Shown here: positions 8,884 through 17,960 of the stretch, one piece after another
Numbering within the stretch: position 1 is the first letter of the stretch
Layout: every line of letters begins with the position of its first letter
NCBI RefSeq assembly: GCF_006717045.1
Contig: NZ_VFPH01000001.1
Span: forward strand, 744,001-808,000
Reading direction: 5' to 3'
DNA length: 64,000 nucleotides
From: Pseudonocardia cypriaca
GTDB taxonomy: Bacteria; Actinomycetota; Actinomycetes; Mycobacteriales; Pseudonocardiaceae
Notes under the pieces: generated by a model
What the model was told of the DNA's origin: nothing
What the model saw: the letters and a program-made list of their open reading frames with translations, nothing else
Databases searched by the model: none
Position numbers and translations under genes: made by a program

Positions 8884-11353
8884 CCTCGACGCGCTCGATC
8901 GGCTCGCGGCGGAGGTGTTCGAGGGCTACCTGGTCCGCAAGGACCTGGCCCAGCAGTTCCGGGGGCAGTACCCGGTGCCCACCTATGTTGGGGAGTTCCT
9001 GCTCGGACGCTACTGCGCGACTACAGATCCCGACGAGCTCGCGGAGGGCCTCGCCATCGTCGAGCGAGTCATGAAGGAACGCACGGTGCGTGCCGGCGAG
9101 GAGGAGTTGTTCAAGTCCCGGGCCCGCGAGCAAGGCACGGTCAAGATCGTCGACCTACTGCGGGCGCGGCTCGATGCCAAGGCCGACTCCTACAAGGCCG
9201 AGCTCCCGAGCCTGCAACTGGGCGACATCCATATCTCCGCGGACCTCGTCAACGCCCACGATCGGATGCTCACTGGCGGGTTCTACGCCGAAGTCTCCCT
9301 CGAGTACATCGCCGCGTTGGCTCGTGACACCGGTGGCGCGCCGTTCCGGGTGGACGCGGTCCGACCTATCCAGATGTCCACCCGCGACGCCCTCGACACG
9401 TTCGTGCGGGGCCGGAGCCAGTTCACCCTGGACCAGTGGCGCGAGCTGTTGCTGCGCAGCGTCGGCTTCGAGCCGGCACGGTTCAGTCGCCGCGAGCAGG
9501 ACGTCCTGTTCGCGCGCATGGTCCCGTTTGTGGTGCCGAACTACAACGCAGTCGAACTCGGTCCGCGCGGCACCGGGAAGTCGCACCTGTTCCAGCAAGT
9601 TTCGCCGTATGCGCATCTGGTCTCCGGCGGCAAGGCGACCATCGCCAACATGTTCGTCAACAACGCGACGGGACGTCGCGGACTCGTTGCTCAGTACGAC
9701 GTCGTCTGCTTTGACGAGGTTTCTGGTGTCTCGTTCGACTCCAAGGATGGAGTGAACATCCTCAAAGGATTTATGGAGTCCGGGGAGTTCAGTCGTGGCA
9801 AGGAGAGTATCCGCGCCGACGGGGGCATCGTGATGGTGGGCAACTTCGACGTCGACGTGGCCGACGAGCTGCGCCGCGGCCACCTGTTCGGGCCGATGCC
9901 GAAGGAGATGCGCGACGACACCGCGTTCCATGATCGAATCCATGGCTACCTGCCCGGTTGGGACGTGCCCAAGCTCGACCCGTCGTACTTCACCGCTCAC
10001 TACGGGTTCGTCAGCGACTTCCTGGCCGAGTGCTGGAGCCAGCTCCGGCGTACGTCCCGCATGGGCGTGATCCAGGACCGTCTCGAGTGGAGCGACCAGC
10101 TATCCGGTCGCGACCGTAAGGCGGTGAACAACACCGTGAACGGGCTGATAAAGCTACTGTGGCCGGATCCAGCAACTGATGTTCCTGATGACGCGCTGGC
10201 GTGGGCCGCCGAGCTCGCGCTAGAGCTGCGCCGGCGGGTGAAGGAGCAGCAGGCGCTCATCGGCGCCGCCGAGTTCGGCAAGGTCGATCTCGGCTACCGC
10301 ATCGGTGACCGACCCGAGAAGATCGTCTACTGCGACGAATCGGTACAGCACAGACGGCGTGATACGGGCGAGCCGGACTCTGCCGCCAGCAGGAGGACAC
10401 GGGACAGCGAGGTCCTGCCCGAGCCTGATCCGGCGGAGGTTCGATATTCGACTGGCGCAAAGGCCACTTCCTATGCTGCCGGTGACGTCATCGATGGCCG
10501 CTTCGAAGTCCTTAGCATCCTTGGCCAAGGGGGCTTCTCGAAGGTGTACCGAGTCCGCGACGATGTCGAGGAAGAAGAGCGCGCGCTCAAGCTATTCGAC
10601 AGCGCTGCGGGCTACAACGCCGTGCGGCGCGAAATCGCGGCTCTGCGCAAGGTGAGGCATCCAAACATCGTCGAGGTGTTCTGGGCTGGCAAGACGGGCG
10701 CAGGCGAGTGGTACCTCATCACAGAGTACATCGACGGCGAATCGCTCGACGAGTACGCTACAGGGCGTCGCCACCTGCGTGATCGCGAAGCCGTCGATGT
10801 TGCCCTGGACATACTCGACGCGTTGATCGCCATCCACCCCGACTCCGCGCGCATCGAGGAGCTGGACCGAAAGAAGCACGGTGCCGACGGCTTGTCTGGC
10901 GCCGAGTTCGAGGAATGGATGGAGCTCCAGGACAAAGGGCTCGTGCATCGGGACATCAAGCCACTCAACGTCATGCTGACCCGCACCGGCGCGAAGCTGC
11001 TCGACTTCAACATCGCCTCGCGCGTCGGCGATCCGGTGCGGACCCAGTCCGGGACGCCCCCCTACCAGGCGCCCGACGCGAACCTCACCCGATGGGACGT
11101 CTCCACAGACCTCTTCGCGGTCGGCGTGATGCTGTACGAGTTGCTGTGCAATGGCGAGCATCCGTACCCCGGATCGTTGCCGTTGGCTGGCGAGTCGGTG
11201 ATCGACCCGCGGACGTTCCGTCCAGACCTCCGGCCCGAGCTCGCCGATCTGCTTGTCAGAGCATGTGCGCCGTATCGAAGCGAGCGGTTCTCGACAGCTC
11301 AGGAGATGCGGGCCGCCCTGCACGGCGTGCGCAACGGCAAGACGTCAGGTTGA
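8876..11353 (+). CDS. BrxL-like AAA+ protein fused to a Ser/Thr protein kinase
   Basis: An 825-residue two-part protein. Residues 1 to about 465 match BrxL, including the N-terminal FRGQYPVPTYVGEFLLGRYC block, Walker A GPRGTGKSH (K235), Walker B VVCFDEV (D280, E281), sensor MVGNFD (about 320-325) and an FHDRIHGYLPGW arginine-finger segment near 354. In ordinary BrxL the next block is a Lon-protease-like domain. Here the BrxL similarity stops at a GYRIGD segment near residue 478, followed by a charged linker and, from about 541, a protein kinase: glycine loop LGQGGFSKV (549-557), ALK lysine K572, alpha-C Glu586, HRDIKPLN (691-698), DFN instead of DFG (710-712) and APD (732-734). An insert of about 30 residues precedes the HRD loop. 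The ATG overlaps the hepT stop by 8 bases. The kinase recalls PglW of Streptomyces Pgl systems. Confidence 0.85.
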   Translation: MSDLDALDRLAAEVFEGYLVRKDLAQQFRGQYPVPTYVGEFLLGRYCATTDPDELAEGLAIVERVMKERTVRAGEEELFKSRAREQGTVKIVDLLRARLDAKADSYKAELPSLQLGDIHISADLVNAHDRMLTGGFYAEVSLEYIAALARDTGGAPFRVDAVRPIQMSTRDALDTFVRGRSQFTLDQWRELLLRSVGFEPARFSRREQDVLFARMVPFVVPNYNAVELGPRGTGKSHLFQQVSPYAHLVSGGKATIANMFVNNATGRRGLVAQYDVVCFDEVSGVSFDSKDGVNILKGFMESGEFSRGKESIRADGGIVMVGNFDVDVADELRRGHLFGPMPKEMRDDTAFHDRIHGYLPGWDVPKLDPSYFTAHYGFVSDFLAECWSQLRRTSRMGVIQDRLEWSDQLSGRDRKAVNNTVNGLIKLLWPDPATDVPDDALAWAAELALELRRRVKEQQALIGAAEFGKVDLGYRIGDRPEKIVYCDESVQHRRRDTGEPDSAASRRTRDSEVLPEPDPAEVRYSTGAKATSYAAGDVIDGRFEVLSILGQGGFSKVYRVRDDVEEEERALKLFDSAAGYNAVRREIAALRKVRHPNIVEVFWAGKTGAGEWYLITEYIDGESLDEYATGRRHLRDREAVDVALDILDALIAIHPDSARIEELDRKKHGADGLSGAEFEEWMELQDKGLVHRDIKPLNVMLTRTGAKLLDFNIASRVGDPVRTQSGTPPYQAPDANLTRWDVSTDLFAVGVMLYELLCNGEHPYPGSLPLAGESVIDPRTFRPDLRPELADLLVRACAPYRSERFSTAQEMRAALHGVRNGKTSG

Positions 11354-11910
11354 TCTCGTAAACGGGAATTCAGGCGACCGAAGCATCTGTCGCGAGTTCC
11401 CGCGGGGAGTCGGGGTGGGCGAAGGAGACAGGCATCGAGCCCTTGGTGACGGTTGCGTGCGCGGCCATCTCGGCGCCACAGTCCCAGCCGCCCACGATCA
11501 GGCGTGCGGCACGGGTCTGACCTCAGGTCATCTGGTCAAGATCAAAGAGCCTCGCTACGCCCAGCAGCTACACCCAGACAAGCAACCTGCTCGAGCCCAG
11601 GCGCTGCCACTAGCTGGACCGAGCACAGGCTGGGTCAGGTCGGTCGGTCGGGCGATGCGCAGCGGCGCCTGTGGTGGCACGCGCTTCGACCTGGGCGCCG
11701 CCTGGAGATCGCCTCTGGGATCGGAGGATGACCCGGTCGCTTCTGTATGACGTGCCAACGCTGGTACGCGACGTGCAGCCAGTCGCCAAGGTCGGGCATT
11801 TCTGACCGCGCCGCCGAGGAGACAGCGCGGGCGGAGCGAGGTGTTGCTGCGATCCGATCACAACACGGCGGCAGACCCTCGCTGCGGCCGCGCTGTGCCA
11901 CCATCGACCC
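11354..11910 (+). other. 557-base region after the BREX operon with no gene I can support
   Basis: This stretch separates the BREX operon from the next regulator. Several open frames cross it on both strands, but none has family-like sequence, a convincing ribosome site or a plausible amino-acid composition. I saw no tRNA-like cloverleaf or strong terminator hairpin. It may be decayed DNA at the edge of the defence operon. Confidence 0.5.
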
Positions 11911-13044
11911 GTGACCGAACCGATCGGCCGCCGCATCGCCTTCCACCGGCGCCGCCGGGGCCTCAGCCAGGCTGCCGTGGCAGGCCTGGTCGGTCGATCG
12001 GAATCGTGGTTGTCGCAGGTGGAGCGGGGTCTGCGCACCGTCGACAGCTACTCCGTGCTCCGCGACCTTGCCCGCGTTCTCCGGGTCGACATCGGCACGC
12101 TGACCGGGAGTGGCAGCGAGCCCGAACGGTCGGTGTGCCACAGCGATCTGGTTGCCATCGAACGGGCCCTCCTGAGCAGTTTCGCGAACGCGCCGATCGC
12201 GGACGTCGGGTCGGCCGTTCCGGCGCTGCACGGTGCCTATCAGGCCGCCCACTACGACGAGGTCCTGGCCGCGCTGCCAGGCCTGGTCGAAGCCCTCGAC
12301 GGGCAGGAGCCGCAGCTGGTCGCCGCCGGCTACACGGTTGTGGCAAAGACCCTCACGAAGATCGGTCAGCACGACCTAGCGCTGGTCGCAGCAGACCGGG
12401 CCCGTACTGCGGCACAGCGAGGCGGGGAGCTTGCAGACGTCGGCATGGCCGTCTACCAGGTCGCGTGCGCGCTCCTCCCGACCGCGCGGGCTCCGCTCGC
12501 CGAGGAGCTCGCGGTCACGACCGCGACGGAGCTGGACGGCGACAGTCCGGCGATGTGGAGCGTCACCGGCGCGCTCTGGCTCATCGCCGCAGTCGCGGCG
12601 GCTCGCCGGATCGATGCAGCGGCCGCCGAGGAGCGGCTCGACCGCGCGCATCAGCTTGCCGACCGGCTCGGTGAGGACGCCAACCACCGCTGGACGGCAT
12701 TCGGTCCGACGAACGTCGCCATTCATCGGGTCTCGGTCGCCGTCGAGCTCGGCGACGCGCCGGCCGCGCTGGCCGCTGCGGAGGCCGTTGACCTCGACCG
12801 GCTTCCGGAGGGGCTGCGTAGCCGCCGGGTACAGGTCCAGCTGGACATCGCCTGGGCGCAGGCCCAGCGGCGGCGGGACGCCGAGGCACTCGTCGCGCTC
12901 CTTGAGATCGAGCGGGCGGCGCCGCAGGTGACCCGGCGCAACGCCGTCGCGCGCGACACCATCCGCCAGCTGCTTGCCCGCGCGCGGGGGACGAGCGGGG
13001 CGGCAGTACGTGGCCTGGCGCACCGGGCTGGGGTCGCCGTCTAA
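11911..13044 (+). CDS. XRE-family regulator with TPR-like C-terminal domain
   Basis: A 377-residue protein starting with GTG. Residues 6-60 form an XRE helix-turn-helix (RRRRGLSQAAVAGLVGRSES, then WLSQVERG). The remaining 310 residues are Ala/Leu-rich helical repeats of the TPR type seen in many actinobacterial XRE regulators, which probably bind a small ligand or peptide. Its stop (TAATG) overlaps the start of the flavoprotein gene, so the two are co-translated. Regulator and flavoprotein pairs of this kind recur in actinobacteria; I recall this from general knowledge and cannot name the target genes. Confidence 0.8.
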   Translation: MTEPIGRRIAFHRRRRGLSQAAVAGLVGRSESWLSQVERGLRTVDSYSVLRDLARVLRVDIGTLTGSGSEPERSVCHSDLVAIERALLSSFANAPIADVGSAVPALHGAYQAAHYDEVLAALPGLVEALDGQEPQLVAAGYTVVAKTLTKIGQHDLALVAADRARTAAQRGGELADVGMAVYQVACALLPTARAPLAEELAVTTATELDGDSPAMWSVTGALWLIAAVAAARRIDAAAAEERLDRAHQLADRLGEDANHRWTAFGPTNVAIHRVSVAVELGDAPAALAAAEAVDLDRLPEGLRSRRVQVQLDIAWAQAQRRRDAEALVALLEIERAAPQVTRRNAVARDTIRQLLARARGTSGAAVRGLAHRAGVAV

Positions 13045-13526
13045 TGGGGGAGCGGCCACTGACGTTCGTCGTGTGCGGGGCGCCCCTCGCCGCCCGTGCG
13101 GGAGAGGTGGCCGACGCCCTCCGCGAGGGCTGGAGCGTGTCGATCGTCGTTACCGACGCAGCGGGCCAGTGGTTCCGCGAGCCGTCTGAGCACGACCGGC
13201 CTCGGCCCGGTCTCGTCGTCGCTTGCCCGCTCACGTTCAACACGGCCAACAAGGTCGCGGCCGGGATCATGGACACCAGCGCGGCTGGTGCGCTCTGCGA
13301 CGCGCTCGGGGCCGGCGTGCCGATCGTGGCGGTACCGATGGTCAACAACCGGCTCTGGGGCCATCCGGCGTGGGCGTCGACCCTGCAGACGTTGGTCGAT
13401 GCCGGCGTTCGCTTCGTCGACCCGCAGTCGGGGCACGTCGGCGATCCCGCACCTGTCCAGTCGGGGACGGGGCAGGAGGTCGTTGCCGCATTCGACCCGG
13501 AATGGGTCGTCGCCGCCGTCGGCTGA
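13044..13526 (+). CDS. Flavoprotein of the phosphopantothenoylcysteine decarboxylase type
   Basis: A 160-residue single-domain flavoprotein. It has the family's hallmark blocks: VVCGAPLAAR at the N-terminus, PLTFNTANKVAAGIMDTSA in the middle (equivalent to the PA-T-NT-KIA-GI-D-L block), VPMVNNRLWGHPAW (the substrate-clamp PAMN-like region), and VRFVDPQSGHVGD near the end. It is too short to be the bifunctional CoaBC and sits beside no CoA genes, so a role in modifying or sensing a small molecule with FMN is likelier. The ATG overlaps the upstream regulator stop by one base. A perfect 20-bp palindrome begins at the first base after its stop. Confidence 0.78.
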   Translation: MGERPLTFVVCGAPLAARAGEVADALREGWSVSIVVTDAAGQWFREPSEHDRPRPGLVVACPLTFNTANKVAAGIMDTSAAGALCDALGAGVPIVAVPMVNNRLWGHPAWASTLQTLVDAGVRFVDPQSGHVGDPAPVQSGTGQEVVAAFDPEWVVAAVG

Positions 13527-13546
13527 ACCCGCACAATTGTGCGGGT
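13527..13546. terminator. Perfect 20-bp palindrome after the flavoprotein gene
   Basis: The sequence ACCCGCACAATTGTGCGGGT is a perfect 20-bp palindrome directly after the flavoprotein stop. A transcript could fold only with a very small loop and no U-tract follows, so it may be a weak terminator or an operator for the small gene starting about 50 bases downstream. Confidence 0.45.
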
Positions 13547-13597
13547 CGCATCGTCCTGTGGGACGAGTAGCCGAATCGCCGGTGTGCTGGCTCGGTG

Positions 13598-13858
13598 ATG
13601 AGTCCTTTCGCTCGTGTCCTCGCCGATGGAGACCCACTCGTGTGGCAACGACTGCTGGGCGAGCATGTGCCGCGTGTGGACGGGCGGTGCACCCTGTGCT
13701 CGCTCGGAGCGAGCCAGGGCCGACCGCTGTGGCCGTGTCGTCTGTACGAGGAGGCGGCGTCTGCTGCGGAGCTGGTCCGGATCGAGCGATCAGCCGGCAA
13801 GCGAGACGAGCGCTCCGCTGGAGAACATCGACTCGTGCAGCTCGATGGACGCCGGTGA
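13598..13858 (+). CDS. Small hypothetical protein with paired cysteines
   Basis: An 86-residue protein (87 with the GTG at 13595). The text WQRLLGEHVPRVDGRCTLC followed by WPCRLYEEA resembles short actinobacterial proteins of unknown function that carry a CxxC and a later WPC motif, perhaps a metal site. These are often found near XRE regulators like the one upstream. Its last 69 bases overlap, tail to tail, the end of the DUF4352 gene on the other strand, so the true C-terminal part may be partly shaped by that gene. Confidence 0.55.
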   Translation: MSPFARVLADGDPLVWQRLLGEHVPRVDGRCTLCSLGASQGRPLWPCRLYEEAASAAELVRIERSAGKRDERSAGEHRLVQLDGRR

Positions 13859-14575
13859 GAGGCCCTCTGGTACGTCGAACACGAGCACGCCCTTGACGCT
13901 GTTCCCAGGGTTGATCGGCGTGAAGAACGACTCGCTGTCCGGCACATTCATCAGCGCGGCCGACGAATCGGTGGTGAACTCGCGGCCCTGGGTGTCAAGC
14001 AGGGTCTGGTTGGCGCCCATGAACGTCTGCGACTCGGAGCCGATGTTCCGCACGTTCACGTGGACCAGCACATACATGCCCTGCGCCTCGGTGCGCAGGA
14101 AGGAGTCGCCGAGGACTCGAACTCCGGTCTTCACGTCGGTCACGGTGAACGCGAGCGACCCGTCCTGCACCTCGGTGCCGATGCCGGCGGAGGCCGCGGG
14201 TGCGGAGTTGTTCGGGGCGGGCGCGGCGTAGGCCGTCGCCGGTCTCGAGGCGGAGGACGGGGAGCTCGAGACCGCCGCGCTGAAGATCGCGGCGTACAGG
14301 ATGCAGATCGCGAGGCCAATCAGCGCGCAGACGAGGCCGGAGATTGCCATGCCCTTGTTGGTCGCACGGCCGTCCCGAGCCCGGGCCAGGCCGAGTCCCG
14401 CGAACACCAGCGCGAGCAGCACCAGCGGCCAGGCGATCAGGCCGATGATCGGGATGAACGAGAACAGCAGCCCTAGCAGCCCGAGCACGAAGGCCGCCAC
14501 ACCGAACCCGTTCTGCGGCGGCGGGGGCGGCGGGTAGTACCCCGAGGGCGGGTATTGGGGCATGTACTGGGTCAC
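13790..14575 (-). CDS. Membrane-anchored DUF4190/DUF4352 protein
   Basis: A 261-residue protein read from the GTG at 14575; an upstream ATG would add twelve unlikely residues. A Pro/Tyr-rich N-terminus (YPPSGYYPPPPPPQNG) leads into two or three membrane segments of the DUF4190 type (FVLGLLGLLFSFIPIIGLIA and a second hydrophobic block). A Ser/Ala/Pro linker and a C-terminal DUF4352 domain follow, with VQDGSLAFTVTDVKTG and a NVRNIGSES block. DUF4352 domains are exported immunoglobulin-like folds of unclear role. It faces the small Cys protein gene convergently and is divergent from the helicase gene. Confidence 0.78.
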   Translation of the reverse strand: MTQYMPQYPPSGYYPPPPPPQNGFGVAAFVLGLLGLLFSFIPIIGLIAWPLVLLALVFAGLGLARARDGRATNKGMAISGLVCALIGLAICILYAAIFSAAVSSSPSSASRPATAYAAPAPNNSAPAASAGIGTEVQDGSLAFTVTDVKTGVRVLGDSFLRTEAQGMYVLVHVNVRNIGSESQTFMGANQTLLDTQGREFTTDSSAALMNVPDSESFFTPINPGNSVKGVLVFDVPEGLSPASIELHESMFSSGALVSLAG

Positions 14576-14665
14576 GGGGTGCCTTCCGCGTTGTCTGAAC
14601 TGCTCGCGCACCCACCTCGGATCCAGCCCTGCGTTCGTTAACGATCTCCTCGCGGCGCCCGATCA

Positions 14666-16900
14666 ATGATCCGATCACACAGGATGGGAGCGATGGATCA
14701 ACGAACCGCCGCTCGGGGCAATGTCGGCTCCGCGGCTAGGGAGACGATCGCTGCCGTTCGTAGTTTCGCTGAACGGGCATCTGCGCTGCTTACGGCGCCG
14801 CAGGTGCTCCGTGACAGCGCCCGGCACCAGATCGAGATCGTGAACGGTGACCACGTCGCCGCGCGGCTGCGCGAAATGCCGATCGACGCGCTCAAGGACG
14901 TGGCCGGTCGGGGAGTGCGGTTGCGGGCGCTGGAGCAGGCCGGCTATCGCACGGTCGCCGATGTCCTGAACGCGCCCGACTACCGGCTCCAGCAGGTGCC
15001 CGGTGTTGGGCAAGCGACAGTGCAGGAGGTTCGGCGGGCTGCGCGGACGGTCGCTGTCCGGGTGCACCAGGACGTCCGCTTCCGCTTCGATCCGGACCGC
15101 CGTGACCCCGCGCAGACCCAGCTGCTCGCTACCCTCGCCGCCGTACGAGCCGCGGACGGAGCGGCAACGGCGTTGCACGAGCCCTTACAGGCGTTCCGCA
15201 CGCAGGTCGCCCCGCTGGTCGTGGAGGCGGAGCGGGCGAGCAGCCGTCTGAAGATGGCCTTCTCCTGGCGGTCCAAGAAGGACGCCGCGCTCGACGCGCT
15301 CGCCCAGCTCGACGCGATCCTCGCCGACCCGCGCGTCCGTGCCCTCCAGCAGACGGTGCACCTCCGCGAGCAGGCCGTCGACCCGCGCAGCTACGACCCG
15401 GAGCAGCTCTGGCGCGACTACCTGTCCGACGCGGCGTCGGTGAACGCGGTGCTGTCGACCGTCGCGGGCATGGGCGGGGTGGAGGACGAGGAGGCGGCGC
15501 GCGGGTTCGTCCCGGAGGAGCTGCGGCAGCGGATCAGCGCGATCCCGCTCGACACCTCGAAGCTGACCTCGACCCTGCGCGGTTACCAGGTCTTCGGCGC
15601 GCAGTACGCCATCCACCAGGAGCGCTCGATCCTCGGCGACGAGATGGGCCTGGGCAAGACGATCCAGGCCCTCGCCGTGTTCGCCCACCTCGCCGCGAAG
15701 GGACAGCGGCGCTTCCTCGTTGTGTGCCCGGCGAGCGTGCAGATCAACTGGCTGAACGAGACGGGGAAGCACACCCTGCTCGCTGCGCACAGCCTGCACG
15801 GCCCCGACCGCGATGCGACCGGCCGCCGCTGGCTGCGAGAGGGCGGTGTCGCCGTCACGACGTTCGGGACGCTCGCGCGGCTGCCCGACGACGTCCGCAA
15901 TGCCGACGTCGCGATGCTGGTCGTCGACGAGGCGCACTACGTCAAGAACCCGAACGCCGCCCGCTCCCAGACCGTGCAGGCGGCGGTGAAGCGGTCGCAG
16001 CGGACGTTCTTCCTCACCGGCACGCCGATGGAGAATCGGGTCGAGGAGTTCCGCACTCTCGTCGGGTACCTGCAGCCGAACGTGGCGCGAAGCATCAACG
16101 CCACTGACGCGGTCGCCGGCGCGAAGGCGTTCCGCCGGGCCGTCGCGCCCGTGTACCTGCGGCGCAACCAGGAGGACGTTCTGACGGAGCTGCCCGACAA
16201 GATCGAGGTCGAGTCCTGGGTGCAGCTCAGCGACACCGACGAGGCGCGGTACGAGGCGGCCGTGTCGAAGCCGAACCTGATGGCGATGCGCCAAGCGCCG
16301 TTCAGCACGCCGAGTTCGGCGAAGCTCGAACGGCTGCGCGACCTCGTCGAGGAGGCCGCGCAGGACGGCATGAAGGTGCTGGTCTTCTCCTACTTCCTCG
16401 ACACCCTCAAGCTGATCCACGAGGCGCTCGGGGACGCGGTGGTCGGGTCGATCACGGGCGCGGTGCCGCCGGCGCTGCGGCAACAGCTCGTTGATGACTT
16501 CGCGAAGCGGCCCGGGCACGCTGTCCTGCTCAGCCAGATCGAGGCCGGTGGCGTCGGGATCAACATGCAGGCGGCGTCCGTCGTGATCCTGACCGAGCCG
16601 CAGTGGAAGCCGAGCACCGAGGAACAGGCGATCGCGCGGGCGCACCGGATGGGGCAGGTGCGGACGGTGCAGGTCCACCGGCTGCTGGCCAAGGACTGCA
16701 TCGATGAGCGGATCCGGGAGATCCAGGAGGGCAAGCGGCTGTTGTTCGACGAGTTCGCGCGCAAGAGCGAGGTGAAGGACGCCGATCGCAGGGCGGTGGA
16801 CACGGCCGACCACCGGCCGGACGTGTTGGACGACGAGTCGGTGCCCTTGGAGCGACGGGTGCTACTCGCTGAGCGATACCGGCTGGGTCTCGAACGATGA
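14666..16900 (+). CDS. SNF2-family helicase with N-terminal helix-hairpin-helix
   Basis: A 744-residue SF2 protein. Residues 75-130 carry helix-hairpin-helix text (LNAPDYRLQQVPGVGQAT) typical of non-specific DNA binding. The SNF2 core follows: GDEMGLGKTIQ (Walker A, about 323-333), VVDEAHYVKN (Walker B, about 418), FFLTGTPMENRV, and in the second lobe GGVGINMQAA and RAHRMGQ. Starts at 14684 and 14693 are also possible, as ribosome sites there are no weaker. The stop overlaps the following HNH gene (ATGA), implying a helicase-nuclease pair. SNF2 enzymes next to nucleases occur in restriction-like defence loci, but also in repair, so the role is open. Confidence 0.88.
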   Translation: MIRSHRMGAMDQRTAARGNVGSAARETIAAVRSFAERASALLTAPQVLRDSARHQIEIVNGDHVAARLREMPIDALKDVAGRGVRLRALEQAGYRTVADVLNAPDYRLQQVPGVGQATVQEVRRAARTVAVRVHQDVRFRFDPDRRDPAQTQLLATLAAVRAADGAATALHEPLQAFRTQVAPLVVEAERASSRLKMAFSWRSKKDAALDALAQLDAILADPRVRALQQTVHLREQAVDPRSYDPEQLWRDYLSDAASVNAVLSTVAGMGGVEDEEAARGFVPEELRQRISAIPLDTSKLTSTLRGYQVFGAQYAIHQERSILGDEMGLGKTIQALAVFAHLAAKGQRRFLVVCPASVQINWLNETGKHTLLAAHSLHGPDRDATGRRWLREGGVAVTTFGTLARLPDDVRNADVAMLVVDEAHYVKNPNAARSQTVQAAVKRSQRTFFLTGTPMENRVEEFRTLVGYLQPNVARSINATDAVAGAKAFRRAVAPVYLRRNQEDVLTELPDKIEVESWVQLSDTDEARYEAAVSKPNLMAMRQAPFSTPSSAKLERLRDLVEEAAQDGMKVLVFSYFLDTLKLIHEALGDAVVGSITGAVPPALRQQLVDDFAKRPGHAVLLSQIEAGGVGINMQAASVVILTEPQWKPSTEEQAIARAHRMGQVRTVQVHRLLAKDCIDERIREIQEGKRLLFDEFARKSEVKDADRRAVDTADHRPDVLDDESVPLERRVLLAERYRLGLER

Positions 16901-17824
16901 CAAGCGTCGTTCCTCCGCGACGAGATGATTTCGACGCCGTAGTCCGGCGGGAAGCCCAGAAGTGGCTCACCATCCGTACGAACGACGGGCAGCGGCCGAT
17001 CTCGTCAGCTGAGTTGCTCGACTTCGAGGTCGACGGCCTTCCGTTCCGCCTCATGGACGCGCAGCGCGGCATCCGGAAGCCAGCCGCGCTGTCGTCGGCG
17101 TTGTCGATCCGCACCGTCTACCGGGTCGATGCCAACAGCCGGCCCTACGCGGATGAGGTTGGCACCGACGGCCTGCTCCGGTACAAGTGGCGCGGCGACG
17201 ATCCACTCCACGCCGAAAATCGAGCGCTACGCGACGCAATGCGCGAAGGCGCACCTCTGATCTGGTTTTTCGGCATTGCAAGGTGTTTACAAGCCGATCT
17301 ACCCGGTCTACGTGCTGTGGGAGGAGCCTGAGGAGCAGCAGTTCGTCATCGATCCGGACGTCGCACGTGGACTCGTTTCGCAGGGAGGGCACGTCGAGGA
17401 GCAGATGCGGCGATACATCGTTCGCGAGACGAGGCAACGGCTCCACCAGCCGGTGTTCCGGGCGACAGTGCTGCGTGCCTACGAGACGCGGTGCGCGGTG
17501 TGCGCGCTGCGACACGAGCAACTGCTGGATGCTGCGCACATCGTGCCCGACCGGGAGGAGGCGGGGATTGCCGCCGTCCGCAACGGGTTGGCTCTGTGCA
17601 AGATCCATCACGCCGCGTACGACTGCCTCGTACTCGGCATCCGGCCGGATCTCGTCGTCGAGATCCGCGCGGACCTGCTCGAGGAGATCGACGGGCCCAT
17701 GCTCGAGCACGGGCTCAAGGGTCGGCACGAGCAGCCCCTGATGGCGGTCCCCAAGGTCCGTGCGGAGCGACCGGATCGTGACCTGCTCGATGAGCGGTAC
17801 GCCGCCTTCCGGGCTGCGGGCTGA
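16897..17824 (+). pseudogene. HNH endonuclease gene split by a frameshift
   Basis: Two overlapping frames together make one actinobacterial HNH endonuclease. Frame one (16897-17331) gives the N-terminal DNA-binding part through LRYKWRGDDP, NRALRDAMREG and LIWFFGIA. The natural continuation GVYKPIYPVYVLWEEPEEQQF is in another frame from about 17281. It leads into the HNH core CAVCALRHEQLLDAAHIVPD, then NGLALCKIHHAAYD and VLGIRPDLVVEI. Restoring the frame needs one base fewer or two more near 17276-17283. Nothing around it is a long homopolymer after the FFG block, so it could be a genuine mutation, but a sequencing error cannot be excluded. The gene overlaps the SNF2 stop by four bases. Confidence 0.82.
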
Positions 17825-17960
17825 GATCAGCCCACCGATCGATCTTCGCGGAACGAGGAGGGCACCTGCACCGTCCGCAAGATCCGGCCCGCAGCAGGTG
17901 TACAGGCGGACGTTCATCGGCTGTGATCCTGAAGACGCCCACTGATCCGTAGCCGGACTC

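Noticed and set aside
11253..11750. A 165-codon frame running from the end of the kinase gene into the gap
   Set aside because: Its first part is out of frame inside the kinase gene and the remainder has no family likeness or ribosome site.
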